A stretch of 64,000 nucleotides of DNA from Micavibrio_C sp965231165. Lineage in GTDB: Bacteria > Pseudomonadota > Alphaproteobacteria > Micavibrionales > Micavibrionaceae. This document shows positions 25,433 to 34,612 of this stretch, in pieces. The stretch lies in the NCBI GenBank assembly GCA_965231165.1, contig OZ246421.1:1612001-1676000 (forward strand). The letters are read 5' to 3'. Under the pieces are notes generated by a model. The model was not told where the DNA came from, searched no databases, and saw only the letters and a list, made by a program, of their open reading frames with translations. Made by a program: the position numbers and the translations under genes. Within the stretch, counting starts at the first letter, position 1. The number at the start of each line of letters is the position of its first letter.

Positions 25433-27226
25433 ATGCGTATCCGTCATCTGCCAGACATCCTGGTCAACCAGATCGCCGCCGGTGAAGTCATCGAGCGGCC
25501 CGCCGCCGCCGTGCGCGAACTGGTGGAAAACGCCATCGACGCAGGCAGCACCCGCGTCAGCATCGATATCCGCGAGGGCGGCAAAAGCCTGATCCGCATC
25601 GTCGATGATGGCTGCGGCATGAGCCGCGAGGAACTGGTGGCGGCGCTCGACCGTCACGCCACCTCTAAACTGCCCGATGACGATCTGCTGAATATTAAAC
25701 ATCTGGGGTTCCGCGGCGAAGCCCTGCCCTCGATTGCCGCTGTCAGCCGCATGACCATCCGCACCAGAATGCAGGACCAAGACGGCTGGGAAATTCGTGT
25801 CGAAGGCGGGCGCAAGGGTGCCCCCGAACCGGCCGCGCATACGCAAGGCACATGGATCGAAGTCCGCGATCTCTTTTACGCGACCCCGGCACGGCTTAAA
25901 TTTCTGAAAACCGACCGCAGCGAATATGATGCGGTCAAAGATACGCTGCAACGCCTCGCTATGGCGTTTCCGCATGTCGCGCTTAAACTCGACCATGACG
26001 GGCAGACAGCGTTCTCGCATGCCGCCGCCTTGCACACCGACCGTAACGAGGCGCGGCGCGAACGCCTGTCCGCCGTGCTGGGGCGGGAATTTTCCGACAA
26101 CGCCATTGCCATTCACGCCCAGCGCGAAGGCGTGACGCTGACCGGCCTCGCCGCCCTGCCCACCTATAGCCGCGGCACCTCGACACACCAGTATCTGTTC
26201 GTCAATGGCCGCCCGGTAAAAGATAAATTATTGCACGGCGCTGTGCGCGGGGCTTATGCCGATGTGCTGGCGCGTGACCGTCATCCAGTGGTGGCGCTTT
26301 ATGTCGATCTGCCATCCACCGAGGTTGATATGAACGTGCACCCGGCCAAGGCCGAAGTGCGTTTCCGTGATGCGGCGCTGATCCGCGGCCTGATCGTCGG
26401 GGCGCTTAAACACGCGCTGCATGAAAACGGGCATTCAACCGCCACCACGGTTTCGCTGGGGGCGCTGCATACGCTGCAGAATAATCAGGTTCCCGCGCAC
26501 CACCAAACCTATCAACCTTCCTACAGCTATTACGCACCGACAGGTCTGGCGGAAAAAATATCGCCGTCTTACGAACCTTTATTCACCGCACAGCCATCGG
26601 CCCGCGCCGAAGAGATGCCGCAGGAAGCGCTGGTCATTTCCCATCCGCTTGGTGCCGCCCGCGCACAGATCCATGAAAATTATATCATCGCGCAAGCCGA
26701 TGACGGTCTGGTGATCGTCGATCAGCACGCCGCACATGAACGTCTGGTCTATGAACGTTTCAAGGCGCAGATGGCTGATAGCGGTATTGCCCAGCAAGGC
26801 CTGCTGACCCCGGAAATCGTTGAGGTGGAAGATACTGACGCACAACGTCTGCTGGATAACGCGGCGGAACTGGCGCGGATGGGGCTGGAGATTGAACCGT
26901 TCGGCAAGGGTGCGATTGCGGTGCGCAGCGTTCCCGCACTACTTGGACAACGCGCCAACATCGCGCAACTGGTCCGCGATCTGTGCGATGAACTGACAGA
27001 GCACGGCAGTGTGCAGGGATTATCCGAACGAATCAATCACGTATTGGCGACCATGGCCTGTCACGGGTCGGTACGTTCCGGACGCCGCCTGAACGCCGAT
27101 GAAATGAACATGCTGCTACGGCAGATGGAAGAAACGCCGCTGTCGGGCCAATGTAATCATGGCCGCCCGACATGGATAAAATTGCAGCTTTCCGATATTG
27201 AAAAACTTTTTGGCAGACGGGGATAA
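25433..27226 (+). CDS. mutL: DNA mismatch repair protein MutL (endonuclease type)
   Basis: 597 residues. GHKL ATPase motifs are present: NQIAAGEVIERPAAAVRELV with ELVENAIDAG, DDGCGM, and FRGEALPSIA. The C-terminal domain carries DQHAAHERLVYE from residue 430, the metal-binding motif DQHA(X)2E(X)4E of MutL proteins with nicking activity, plus ACHGSVRSG and CNHGRPTW. This fits bacteria without MutH. A proline/tyrosine-rich linker joins the domains. Confidence 0.96.
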   Translation: MRIRHLPDILVNQIAAGEVIERPAAAVRELVENAIDAGSTRVSIDIREGGKSLIRIVDDGCGMSREELVAALDRHATSKLPDDDLLNIKHLGFRGEALPSIAAVSRMTIRTRMQDQDGWEIRVEGGRKGAPEPAAHTQGTWIEVRDLFYATPARLKFLKTDRSEYDAVKDTLQRLAMAFPHVALKLDHDGQTAFSHAAALHTDRNEARRERLSAVLGREFSDNAIAIHAQREGVTLTGLAALPTYSRGTSTHQYLFVNGRPVKDKLLHGAVRGAYADVLARDRHPVVALYVDLPSTEVDMNVHPAKAEVRFRDAALIRGLIVGALKHALHENGHSTATTVSLGALHTLQNNQVPAHHQTYQPSYSYYAPTGLAEKISPSYEPLFTAQPSARAEEMPQEALVISHPLGAARAQIHENYIIAQADDGLVIVDQHAAHERLVYERFKAQMADSGIAQQGLLTPEIVEVEDTDAQRLLDNAAELARMGLEIEPFGKGAIAVRSVPALLGQRANIAQLVRDLCDELTEHGSVQGLSERINHVLATMACHGSVRSGRRLNADEMNMLLRQMEETPLSGQCNHGRPTWIKLQLSDIEKLFGRRG

Positions 27227-27230
27227 AGAT

Positions 27231-27755
27231 ATGACCGAAGTACAAGACCACGCACCCGAAGGTAATTCCGCCATCATCGGCGTTTATACGATTTTGTCCT
27301 TGTCGGTTATTTTTCTGTTTACGCCCATTGTCCCGGTGTTTGTTACCGGCACGTTCCTGCTGCCTGTGGCATTATTTATCGCCTGGCTGCTGCGCTTTAA
27401 CAAAAGCGAAGACAGCCTTGTCTACAATCACATGATTTACATTTCGCGCACGATCTGGATGTTTTCGGTGATTATGACGGTGACCACAGCCATTGCGGGT
27501 GTCGTCATTATCAATTATGCGGACAATTCCCCCTATACCAATATGATCAATGACATGATGAACGGCATCCGCTATTCGACGCCGCAGGCCTTCGACGTGT
27601 TGATCCAGTATATCAAAGTCAATCTGATGCTGATGATCGTGGCGGGATTATTCTGTCTGCTACCGACCCTTGGTTATATCGCCTACCGCCTTATCCACGG
27701 CTTTTCACGCGCCCTGAAAGGCTACCGTCTGGCCAAGCCGAAATCGTGGCTCTAG
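27231..27755 (+). CDS. Integral membrane protein, unknown function
   Basis: 174 residues from the ATG at 27231, four bases after mutL, with GGGGAT as ribosome site. Three to four hydrophobic segments, at about 17-34, 36-54, 76-102 and 134-160. The sequence resembles small DUF4870-like membrane proteins, but this is not secure. The close spacing suggests transcription with mutL. A CATCCCCGG palindrome follows. Confidence 0.7.
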   Translation: MTEVQDHAPEGNSAIIGVYTILSLSVIFLFTPIVPVFVTGTFLLPVALFIAWLLRFNKSEDSLVYNHMIYISRTIWMFSVIMTVTTAIAGVVIINYADNSPYTNMINDMMNGIRYSTPQAFDVLIQYIKVNLMLMIVAGLFCLLPTLGYIAYRLIHGFSRALKGYRLAKPKSWL

Positions 27756-27769
27756 ATTCAATGTCTACC

Positions 27770-27859
27770 TGTCATCCCCGGCTTGACCGGGGATCTAGGG
27801 GAATAATTCTGATGTCACGCGATTGTGGCTCTGGATCCCCGGTCAAGCCGGGGATGACA
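27770..27859. repeat. CATCCCCGGCTTGACC-type palindromic element (full pair)
   Basis: The left arm (27770-27795) and right arm (27834-27859) are exact inverted copies, each itself a small palindrome (CCCCGG..CCGGGG). It lies between convergent genes and could terminate both. A half element of the same family is at 33136-33167. Confidence 0.88.
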
Positions 27860-27878
27860 AGAAATGATTTAATGAATT

Positions 27879-28604
27879 CTAATCCTGATTTTTTTTCAAA
27901 CCCAAAATCTCAAGAAAAACCCGCGCAGCCTTTAGGTCGCGGGCGGCGGCGTTCATCGCTTTTTCCTGATGCGGGGCGCGGCCGTAGAATTCCTCGTTAT
28001 AGAGTGCGGATTTGTAATCTTCTTCAGCATAAAACGCGCGCAACAAATCATCCTCATCCGCCGGGCCATTCACCAGTGCCAACGCCAGCACCAGCGATCC
28101 CGTCGTGGCGGTAGCCAACTGCAAAATCGTAAAGCCCCATAAATCGAGCATGCGCACAGTAGCTGCGACCTGCGCATGCGCTTGTTCATCGTGGCGCAAT
28201 GCTGTCAGATCGGTGGTCGTCGCCAGCCTGTGGCCATAATGTTTCTCAAACCAGTCCAGCCAAGGATCGCGCACGGCGGCTTCCTTCTCCACCAGATCAG
28301 GCGGCACACTGGCGCGGTAACAAAGCAAATCGGTATCGAGATAGCCCAGCACCGTGTCTTCAATGACCGCGCGCTCTTTGGCCACGCGGTCAAGGGCGGT
28401 CACCAGTAACTGGGTCAGCGGCATAGTATCGGGCAGGATATCGGTTTCCTGCGCCATCCACTCCCGTGCGATTTCCGCGGCCAAATTTTCAGACGGGGAC
28501 AGCATCGGCACACCTGAAGGGGTGCGCACAGGTTTGCCGTCCAGTTCAATCAGCCAGCCGCCCTGATCGGCGCGGGTGGATACAAGCTTATAGAATTTTT
28601 TCAT
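27879..28604 (-). CDS. ATP12-type F1-ATPase assembly chaperone
   Basis: 241 residues. The N-terminal beta domain (GGWLIELDGKPVRTPSG) and helical C-terminal domain (EWMAQ, DTDLLCYRA, PWLDWFEKHYG) match the ATP12 family. In mitochondria this protein holds the F1 alpha subunit before assembly; the bacterial form is restricted mainly to Alphaproteobacteria and is taken to act likewise. It overlaps the AsmA-like gene by 4 bases (ATGA). Confidence 0.9.
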   Translation of the reverse strand: MKKFYKLVSTRADQGGWLIELDGKPVRTPSGVPMLSPSENLAAEIAREWMAQETDILPDTMPLTQLLVTALDRVAKERAVIEDTVLGYLDTDLLCYRASVPPDLVEKEAAVRDPWLDWFEKHYGHRLATTTDLTALRHDEQAHAQVAATVRMLDLWGFTILQLATATTGSLVLALALVNGPADEDDLLRAFYAEEDYKSALYNEEFYGRAPHQEKAMNAAARDLKAARVFLEILGLKKNQD

Positions 28605-30409
28605 GGCTGTTTAATATATGCGCGGCAAGGGTGATTTTCATTCAGGCCCAGATCGGTCAGGCTAAACGCAAAAAAAGCCGGATTGATCGTCCCTAGAAAC
28701 AGGCCGCCAAGCTTCTTACCCACCGACCATTTGTCCGGGGTGATTTCGGGATCGGCCAGCGTACCGCGCAGCGTTACCGCCACACCTGTATCAATGATGC
28801 TGGCTTCCTTGGGATAGGGCTTTAACTGCATATCAAGCATCATATCGCTGATCCGCATGGCACCTTCGCCACGGATGGTGAGATCGGAAAGATCCATGAA
28901 CAAGGTCTGCACCTTCGCTTCCCCGCCGCCGATATCCAGATCAGCCACCACGCAGTTCACTTTCAGTTTTTCCTGCGCCGAAAAACCGGGCAACATGGCA
29001 TTGAGCAAACCACCCCCCCAGTACAGCGCCGAACTACCCGATAATTCTCCGGCACCGGCAACGGTCAGGACTTCCCCTTTAAGATTTTTGTGCAACTCAT
29101 CAAAGGTCTTTCCTTCCGCTGACAAAACCAAATGCGTATCAGCCTGTCCGGTGACTTTTGATTGCACACGCGCATAATCCCAGCCGCGCAAATGCAGATC
29201 GCTTTTGAGCGCTGGAATTTTACCAGTAGCATTGATCGCGAAACTACCTTTGAGAGCGCCGCCACCGACCAGACCCGACAAATTATTGACATGCAATTCG
29301 TAAGGCTTGGTCAGCAGATCGGCCTTTGCATGGCCCCATTCCTGCCCGTCTCTCACCAGCTTCTCTATGACGATTTTTATTTCGCGGTTACGTGTACCGA
29401 ATGATACCTGATCGGCAGACGCTTTTCCGTTCCACGATTCATCCAGCGTGTTGTAAGCCTGACGCACAGGCTCCACATCGCGCATATCCAGAACGGGCAT
29501 GGTCACAGTACCGGTCACTTCTGTCGGCGTGGTTTTGATATCGGCCAGCAAATGACTGTGGCCGCGCCGCAGATCAGCCTTGAACGATGCCTTCGACCCG
29601 CCGCCTTTAAATAACAGGGTGCCGGTAAAATCCAGCCCCGCCACCGTCATCTTTCTGATATCCATGTTAATCGCCTGTCCGGCGGGGGCTTTCAGCTTAC
29701 CTTCCAGAGCAACCGGTCCCAGCTTGATGTCCACATCGGTTGTATCGGGGATTTCATAGAGCGTTGCGCCCGACGGTAATTTTACCGTCAACACGGCGAT
29801 CTTCGCATCCAGCTTATGGGGACCGTAAGTACCCGTCACTATTATGGTGGCGGCGGCTTCATCCGGCACGACTTTCAGGGATTCAATATTGATCGCCTGT
29901 GGCAGCCAAACCCCGGCATTGGCATTGAGCCCCGTGATTTCCAGTTCAATAAAACGGCGGCGCGCCAGGAACATGTCCCAGAATTTCATCGCGATTTTTG
30001 CGCTTTTGACGCTGGCGACCTGTTCACCGGTATCGAAATAATCGGCCATGGTTTTTTGCTGCGGGAATGATGTTTTCTGGTCCTTCCCGGTGGTTTCTGT
30101 CTTATCTTCAGCGCCGTCTTCTTTTCTGACTGGTCTGTATAGTGCCAGATTGAAAAAATCCAGCCGCGCCGCAGGGAAGAACGACATGCTGTTTAAAGTA
30201 CCCATCTCGGCGAGATAACCCGTCGAATCCGCCAGATAATCCTGAATACCCAGCCGCAAGGCCTTACTGTTGCCGCCCAGAGAAGACAGCACCCATAGGC
30301 TAATACCCAGCAAAACGCCCAGAAACAAAATAACTTTGATCGTGCGGCGCAGATATTTATGCCGCTTGGTCGGCGGCGCTTCCTGAATATCGTCGAAGAA
30401 TAAAACCAT
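28601..30409 (-). CDS. AsmA-like inner-membrane-anchored protein
   Basis: 602 residues with one N-terminal membrane anchor (about 25-45) and a long periplasmic beta-rich region. The C-terminal portion, with GEGAMRISDMMLDMQLKP and TLRGTLADPEI, is the AsmA C-terminal signature. Relatives form lipid-conducting bridges or influence outer-membrane assembly. It lies 18 bases after the RluC-like gene and is coupled to ATP12. Confidence 0.85.
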   Translation of the reverse strand: MVLFFDDIQEAPPTKRHKYLRRTIKVILFLGVLLGISLWVLSSLGGNSKALRLGIQDYLADSTGYLAEMGTLNSMSFFPAARLDFFNLALYRPVRKEDGAEDKTETTGKDQKTSFPQQKTMADYFDTGEQVASVKSAKIAMKFWDMFLARRRFIELEITGLNANAGVWLPQAINIESLKVVPDEAAATIIVTGTYGPHKLDAKIAVLTVKLPSGATLYEIPDTTDVDIKLGPVALEGKLKAPAGQAINMDIRKMTVAGLDFTGTLLFKGGGSKASFKADLRRGHSHLLADIKTTPTEVTGTVTMPVLDMRDVEPVRQAYNTLDESWNGKASADQVSFGTRNREIKIVIEKLVRDGQEWGHAKADLLTKPYELHVNNLSGLVGGGALKGSFAINATGKIPALKSDLHLRGWDYARVQSKVTGQADTHLVLSAEGKTFDELHKNLKGEVLTVAGAGELSGSSALYWGGGLLNAMLPGFSAQEKLKVNCVVADLDIGGGEAKVQTLFMDLSDLTIRGEGAMRISDMMLDMQLKPYPKEASIIDTGVAVTLRGTLADPEITPDKWSVGKKLGGLFLGTINPAFFAFSLTDLGLNENHPCRAYIKQP

Positions 30410-30427
30410 GAAGTATCTCCGCGGTCT

Positions 30428-31429
30428 TTAAAGGTCTATGTCCGAGAACGGATCATCTTTGAGATTATGGTCAAAATTAAAAGTTTTCCAAGTATTGCGC
30501 ATATCATCCGGCAGCGGTGCCGTAATATCGACCAGCTTGCCCGTCACCGGATGCGGGAAAATGACCCGGCGGGCATGCAGGTGCAAACGACCCGACAGAC
30601 TCAAGTCATCAAGATCGTGGATATCGCCGCCATATTTTTCATCACCATAAATCGGGCATTTCAGGCCCGAGGCCGCATGAACACGAATCTGGTGGGTGCG
30701 TCCCGTGCGCGGCCAGAACGCCACAAACGCCGCCTTGCGCCCGGCACGTTCGAGAACACGGAATTCGGTGGTGGCCTTCTTGCCATCGATTTCATCGACC
30801 ACCATCATGTCCTTGTAATGCCCGTCGCCCTTGATCAGCGCCATGCGGATAGTGCCGTCCATCACTTCGGGTACGGGTACGGTCAGCGCCCAATAATATT
30901 TTCTGATTTCGCGACCCGAGAGCATCGCGCCCATCGCCTGCGCCATCTTCAACGAACGCGCCACCAGCAACACGCCGGAAGTATCACGGTCAAGGCGGTG
31001 GACAAGGCGCGGCTTGACGCCCTTCTTGCTCGTCATTAATTCCAGCAGACCGTCAATGTGACGGCGGATACCTGAACCACCCTGCACCGCGAGGCCGTAG
31101 GGCTTATTCAGTGCCACCAGATCGCCGTCATCATAAATAATCATTGATTCAAGAAATTTTCGGTCGCCTTCGTCGGGCGTGAAATGATTGCCAGTTTTGT
31201 CCCCAGTGCTGGCGCTGAACGGCGGTACGCGCACGGTCTGTCCGGACTCCAGCCTTGTTTCCGCTTTGGCGCGCTTGCCATTCACCCGCACCTGCCCCGT
31301 GCGCATCATCTTTTGCAACAACGCATAGGGTACGCCGGGCATGGTTTTCTTCAACCAGCGGTCAAGGCGCTGCCCGTCATCGTCATCGGCTACCGTCAGT
31401 TGCTGCACTTCATTTTTAGGGGCACTCAT
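30428..31429 (-). CDS. RluC/RluD-type 23S rRNA pseudouridine synthase
   Basis: 333 residues from the ATG at 31429, which overlaps the fluC stop (ATGA). An S4 RNA-binding domain (DGQRLDRWLKKTMPGVP, VRVNGKRAKAETRL) precedes the catalytic domain with HRLDRDTSGVLLVAR, RTGRTHQIRVHAA and YGDEKYGG. The S4 domain and the position beside fluC and ATP12 favour RluC (U955/2504/2580 in E. coli numbering) by synteny. Target sites are inferred. Confidence 0.9.
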   Translation of the reverse strand: MSAPKNEVQQLTVADDDDGQRLDRWLKKTMPGVPYALLQKMMRTGQVRVNGKRAKAETRLESGQTVRVPPFSASTGDKTGNHFTPDEGDRKFLESMIIYDDGDLVALNKPYGLAVQGGSGIRRHIDGLLELMTSKKGVKPRLVHRLDRDTSGVLLVARSLKMAQAMGAMLSGREIRKYYWALTVPVPEVMDGTIRMALIKGDGHYKDMMVVDEIDGKKATTEFRVLERAGRKAAFVAFWPRTGRTHQIRVHAASGLKCPIYGDEKYGGDIHDLDDLSLSGRLHLHARRVIFPHPVTGKLVDITAPLPDDMRNTWKTFNFDHNLKDDPFSDIDL

Positions 31430-31797
31430 GCCGGGATCATCCTTACCAGTAACAGGCCCAGAGCCATGCCGCCTATCGACAACAGCACCGAAGCCAGAAT
31501 ATATGAAACCGCCTCGACGATTTGTCCCTTTTGAAGCATCAAAACGGAGTCCATCGAGAAGGTCGAAAACGTCGTGAAAGCGCCGAGCAGCCCCACGGTC
31601 AAAAACGCACGTACCGCCTGCGGCGCGTCCCAGTACAGCGCAAAGGCACCGACCAGCAACCCCATCACCAGCGATCCGCTGACATTGACAAACAATGTCC
31701 CCCACGGAAATGCCCAGCCCACCGCCAGCATATTGACGCCGTGGCGCAACAACGCCCCGATAGCACCGCCTGCGGCAATGGCGATCACATTCATCAT
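31426..31797 (-). CDS. crcB: Fluoride channel FluC (CrcB)
   Basis: 123 residues with four membrane helices. GGAIGALLRH, the channel asparagine in GTLFVNVSGSLVMG, and GLLGAFTTFSTFS (the phenylalanine and sodium-site motif) are all present. It exports fluoride as a dual-topology dimer. No fluoride riboswitch is visible, because the gene is embedded in a coupled operon with ATGA overlaps on both sides. Confidence 0.93.
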   Translation of the reverse strand: MMNVIAIAAGGAIGALLRHGVNMLAVGWAFPWGTLFVNVSGSLVMGLLVGAFALYWDAPQAVRAFLTVGLLGAFTTFSTFSMDSVLMLQKGQIVEAVSYILASVLLSIGGMALGLLLVRMIPA

Positions 31798-31949
31798 GGC
31801 GTACCTATGCCGCTGCGGTTATAGGACACAGGCGGCGGCTGGTCCTTGGGCATGCTAGCGCGCATGCGCTCCATCTCGCCTTCGGGCACGTTTTCGGCCA
31901 CGCAGGCGGACAGGCATATCATTGTTATCAGGGCCAGAACCAGCTTCAT
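31794..31949 (-). CDS. Small lipoprotein (51 aa), unknown function
   Basis: A short frame begins with MKLVLALITMICLSACV, a complete lipoprotein signal with lipobox LSAC, followed by 34 mature residues (PEGEMERMRASMPKDQPPP). Its ATG overlaps the stop of the histidine phosphatase (ATGA) and its own stop overlaps the fluC ATG (ATGA). Both junctions match the style of this operon, which strongly supports that it is translated. Confidence 0.72.
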   Translation of the reverse strand: MKLVLALITMICLSACVAENVPEGEMERMRASMPKDQPPPVSYNRSGIGTP

Positions 31950-32551
31950 AAACGGCAGTATAATACAGTTTTATTGCGGTCGTCTGCGTTTTCTATACGG
32001 TTTAAGCGCCAGCCTTTATTAACCGGTTCGAACAGGAATAGCCCGGCATTGGGAATACCCCTTAAATTCTGGCCATAAACGCTGCCGATCGCGGTAAACA
32101 GACCCCCATGGGCGACGAACATCGGCATGTCATAACGGCCCAGCCAGCGACCCATGCAGCCCATCACCCGGTGCGAAAACACGGGCAGACTTTCACCGTT
32201 GAGCGGCGTCTGCCACCAAATTTCATGGCCGTACTGTTCCTTGATCCGGCGCTTGGAAATACCCTGATATGATCCGTAATATTGCTCGCCCAGATATCGG
32301 TCGATTTTCAGGTCACAATCCATGTGCGCATGGATCAGTTTCGCTGTCTCCCGCGCGCGCACCAGCGCGCTTGAAACCATGACCGACGGTTTCACATCCA
32401 GCCGCGCCGCGATCAAGGCGGACTCGCGGGCCTGCGCCCAGCCTTTCCTTGTCAGGCGCGTATCCATGGTGCCGGAGGGATATTCAAAACGATTGGCAAA
32501 GCTTTCGCCGTGACGGACAAGATAGAAAGGCTTACGCGGGAATGATTTCAT
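31946..32551 (-). CDS. Histidine phosphatase superfamily protein
   Basis: 201 residues. LVRHGESFANR holds the phosphohistidine of the phosphoglycerate mutase-like fold, DTRLTRKGWAQA follows, VSSALVRARETA gives the second arginine, and AHGG contains the second histidine. Substrate unknown; phosphatase activity is more likely than mutase. Its start directly follows the Nudix stop. Confidence 0.88.
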   Translation of the reverse strand: MKSFPRKPFYLVRHGESFANRFEYPSGTMDTRLTRKGWAQARESALIAARLDVKPSVMVSSALVRARETAKLIHAHMDCDLKIDRYLGEQYYGSYQGISKRRIKEQYGHEIWWQTPLNGESLPVFSHRVMGCMGRWLGRYDMPMFVAHGGLFTAIGSVYGQNLRGIPNAGLFLFEPVNKGWRLNRIENADDRNKTVLYCRL

Positions 32552-33106
32552 CTACAGATTTTTCCATTTAGACAGCATACGCGCGACAGACCCTAGCCCC
32601 GTCAAAGCCACCGCTTCCTCAAAATCGCACCAGCGCATATCCAGCGATTCATCACTCACGGTAAAATTTTCATTATCACCAGTCAGGCGGAAAAGATAAC
32701 GCACATCGTAATGCAGATGCGCCGGTTCTGCTTTCTTCGCGTTATAGGGAATGCCGTGAATATCGATATCGAGAATACCCTCTATCACGGGCACGATCTC
32801 CATAAACCCGGATTCCTCCTGCACCTCACGACGGGCGACAGCAAACAAATCGGAATCGCCGTCAGCATGGCCGCCAAACTGCATCCAGAAATTCAATGAT
32901 TTATGGTGGTTAAGCAAAACCTTGTCGCCCGCACGGTTCACCAGCAAAGCCGATCCGGTGAAATGACCGGGCAGATGGGTGCGTTCAAAACAATCGCCGC
33001 CCCCTTGCAAAAAACCAATCATCGCCGCCAGATCGGTTTTTTCCTTATCGTCGAGGGGAACATGTCTGTCCAATGATTGTGCTATTTTTTCGCGGGATAT
33101 ATTCAT
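32552..33106 (-). CDS. Nudix hydrolase
   Basis: 184 residues from the ATG at 33106. The Nudix box reads GGHADGDSDLFAVARREVQ followed by EESG, matching GX5EX7REUXEEXGU apart from an Asp in place of the first Glu, as in several GGHxDGD-type members. Likely hydrolyses a nucleoside diphosphate derivative in the cytosol. Adjacent to the phosphatase without a gap, so one operon. Confidence 0.87.
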   Translation of the reverse strand: MNISREKIAQSLDRHVPLDDKEKTDLAAMIGFLQGGGDCFERTHLPGHFTGSALLVNRAGDKVLLNHHKSLNFWMQFGGHADGDSDLFAVARREVQEESGFMEIVPVIEGILDIDIHGIPYNAKKAEPAHLHYDVRYLFRLTGDNENFTVSDESLDMRWCDFEEAVALTGLGSVARMLSKWKNL

Positions 33107-33135
33107 TCTAACAGAGTTCACCAATTACACATGAT

Positions 33136-33167
33136 TGTCATCCCGGGCTTGACCCGGGATCCAGAGG
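33136..33167. repeat. CATCCCGGGCTTGACC half palindrome
   Basis: TCATCCCGGG / CCCGGGATC arms form a stem around CTTGA. Same family as 27770-27859. It lies between rarA and the Nudix gene. Confidence 0.8.
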
Positions 33168-33179
33168 AATAACCTAGAT

Positions 33180-34478
33180 TCAGCCATTTTTCTTCTCGCG
33201 CAGTTTTTGCCAGTACTCCAGCCGCTTTTGAATTTCGCGTTCAAAACCGCGCTCTACCGGCGTGTAAAATTCACGGCGGCCCATGCCGTCGGGGAAATAA
33301 TTCTGGCCTGAGAAGCCTTCGGGTGTGTCGTGGTCATACTGATAACCGCTGCCGTAACCGATCTCTTTCATCAGCTTGGTGGGCGCATTCAATATATGCG
33401 TGGGCGGCATCAGCGACCCGGTATCCTGTGCCACGCGCTTGGCCTCATTATAGGCCGTATAAACCGCATTTGATTTCGGGGCGGTGGCGATATAAACCAG
33501 CGCCTGCGCCAAGGTCAGCTCGCCTTCAGGGCTGCCGAGGCGTTCATAGGTGTCCCAGGCCTGCAAGGTGATGGTCAGCGCGTGCGGGTCGGCCAGACCA
33601 ATATCTTCGGACGCCATGCGCACGAGGCGGCGGGCAATAAAGCGCGGGTCTTCGCCGCCATTCAGCATCCGGCAGAACCAGTAGAGCGCGGCATCGACAT
33701 CGGAACCGCGCACCGATTTATGCAGCGCCGAAATTAAATTGTAATGGCCGTCATCGGCCTTGTCGTAGAGCGGGGCGCGGCGATTGACCAAGGCCGCCAG
33801 TTGTCCGATATCCAGTTCCCAGTCCTGCCCCAAAACCTGTTCGGCCATGGTCAGCGCGTAGCGCCCGTCACCGTCGGCCATGGCCTTCATCGATTCCCGC
33901 GCCTCTTTGGTCAGCGGCAGGGTTTTGCCTTCTTCACTTTCAGCACGTTGCAGCAGGGTTTCTATCGCCGCATCATCAAGGCGTTTCAAAACCACCACCT
34001 GCGCGCGCGACATCAACGCGGCATTTAATTCAAAGGAAGGATTTTCCGTGGTTGCGCCGATCAGGATGATGGTGCCGTCCTCAACCACGGGCAAGAACGC
34101 GTCCTGCTGCGATTTATTGAAGCGGTGAATTTCATCGACGAACAGCAAAGTGCCACGACCCTGAGCGCGGCGCAGTTTTGCGGAATCAAATACTTTGCGC
34201 AGGTCAGCCACGCCGGAAAAAATCGCCGAGATTTGTTCAAAATGCAGATCGGTATGATCGGCCAGAATACGGGCCAGCGTCGTCTTGCCGCAGCCCGGCG
34301 GCCCCCAGAGAATGATCGAAGACATTTTGCGCTGATCAACCATCCGGCGCAGTACGCCGCCTGCCGCCGTCAGATGGTCCTGCCCGACAACATCGTCAAT
34401 CACGCGCGGCCGCAACCGGTCAGCGAGCGGGCGCGGCATATCGTCATTTACGGTCTCTTGGGCGAATAAATCAGGCAT
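33180..34478 (-). CDS. rarA: Replication-associated recombination ATPase RarA (MgsA)
   Basis: 432 residues from the ATG at 34478 (MPDLFAQ). AAA+ Walker A GPPGCGKT (59-66), Walker B LLFVDEIHRFNKSQQD and a sensor region GATTENPSFELN are intact. The C-terminal tetramerisation domain with SALHKSVRGSDVDAALYW and GGEDPRFIARRLVRMASED is diagnostic. It acts at stalled replication forks. Palindromic elements flank it on both sides, so its transcript may be separate. Confidence 0.94.
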   Translation of the reverse strand: MPDLFAQETVNDDMPRPLADRLRPRVIDDVVGQDHLTAAGGVLRRMVDQRKMSSIILWGPPGCGKTTLARILADHTDLHFEQISAIFSGVADLRKVFDSAKLRRAQGRGTLLFVDEIHRFNKSQQDAFLPVVEDGTIILIGATTENPSFELNAALMSRAQVVVLKRLDDAAIETLLQRAESEEGKTLPLTKEARESMKAMADGDGRYALTMAEQVLGQDWELDIGQLAALVNRRAPLYDKADDGHYNLISALHKSVRGSDVDAALYWFCRMLNGGEDPRFIARRLVRMASEDIGLADPHALTITLQAWDTYERLGSPEGELTLAQALVYIATAPKSNAVYTAYNEAKRVAQDTGSLMPPTHILNAPTKLMKEIGYGSGYQYDHDTPEGFSGQNYFPDGMGRREFYTPVERGFEREIQKRLEYWQKLREKKNG

Positions 34479-34529
34479 GGATTGTATATAGAACAATCCA
34501 TGAACAAGATCAATCTATGCCTAATCTCT

Positions 34530-34601
34530 TGTCATCCTGAGCGTCAGCGAAGGATCTCCTGCAGTCTTGAGATCCTTCGGGCATACGCCCTCAGGATGAC
34601 A
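34530..34601. repeat. CATCCTGAG-type extragenic palindrome
   Basis: Outer arms GTCATCCTGAG / CTCAGGATGAC and inner arms GAAGGATCTC / GAGATCCTTC. It lies between the HtrA gene and rarA on the same strand and could attenuate read-through. Confidence 0.87.
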
Positions 34602-34612
34602 GAAATAGAGAC

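Noticed and set aside
27746..28114. Small plus-strand frame after the membrane protein
   Set aside because: It is made of the palindromic repeat and the antisense of the ATP12 gene.
31798..31960. Fluoride riboswitch upstream of fluC
   Set aside because: This stretch encodes the small lipoprotein and lies inside a coupled operon; no riboswitch motif seen.
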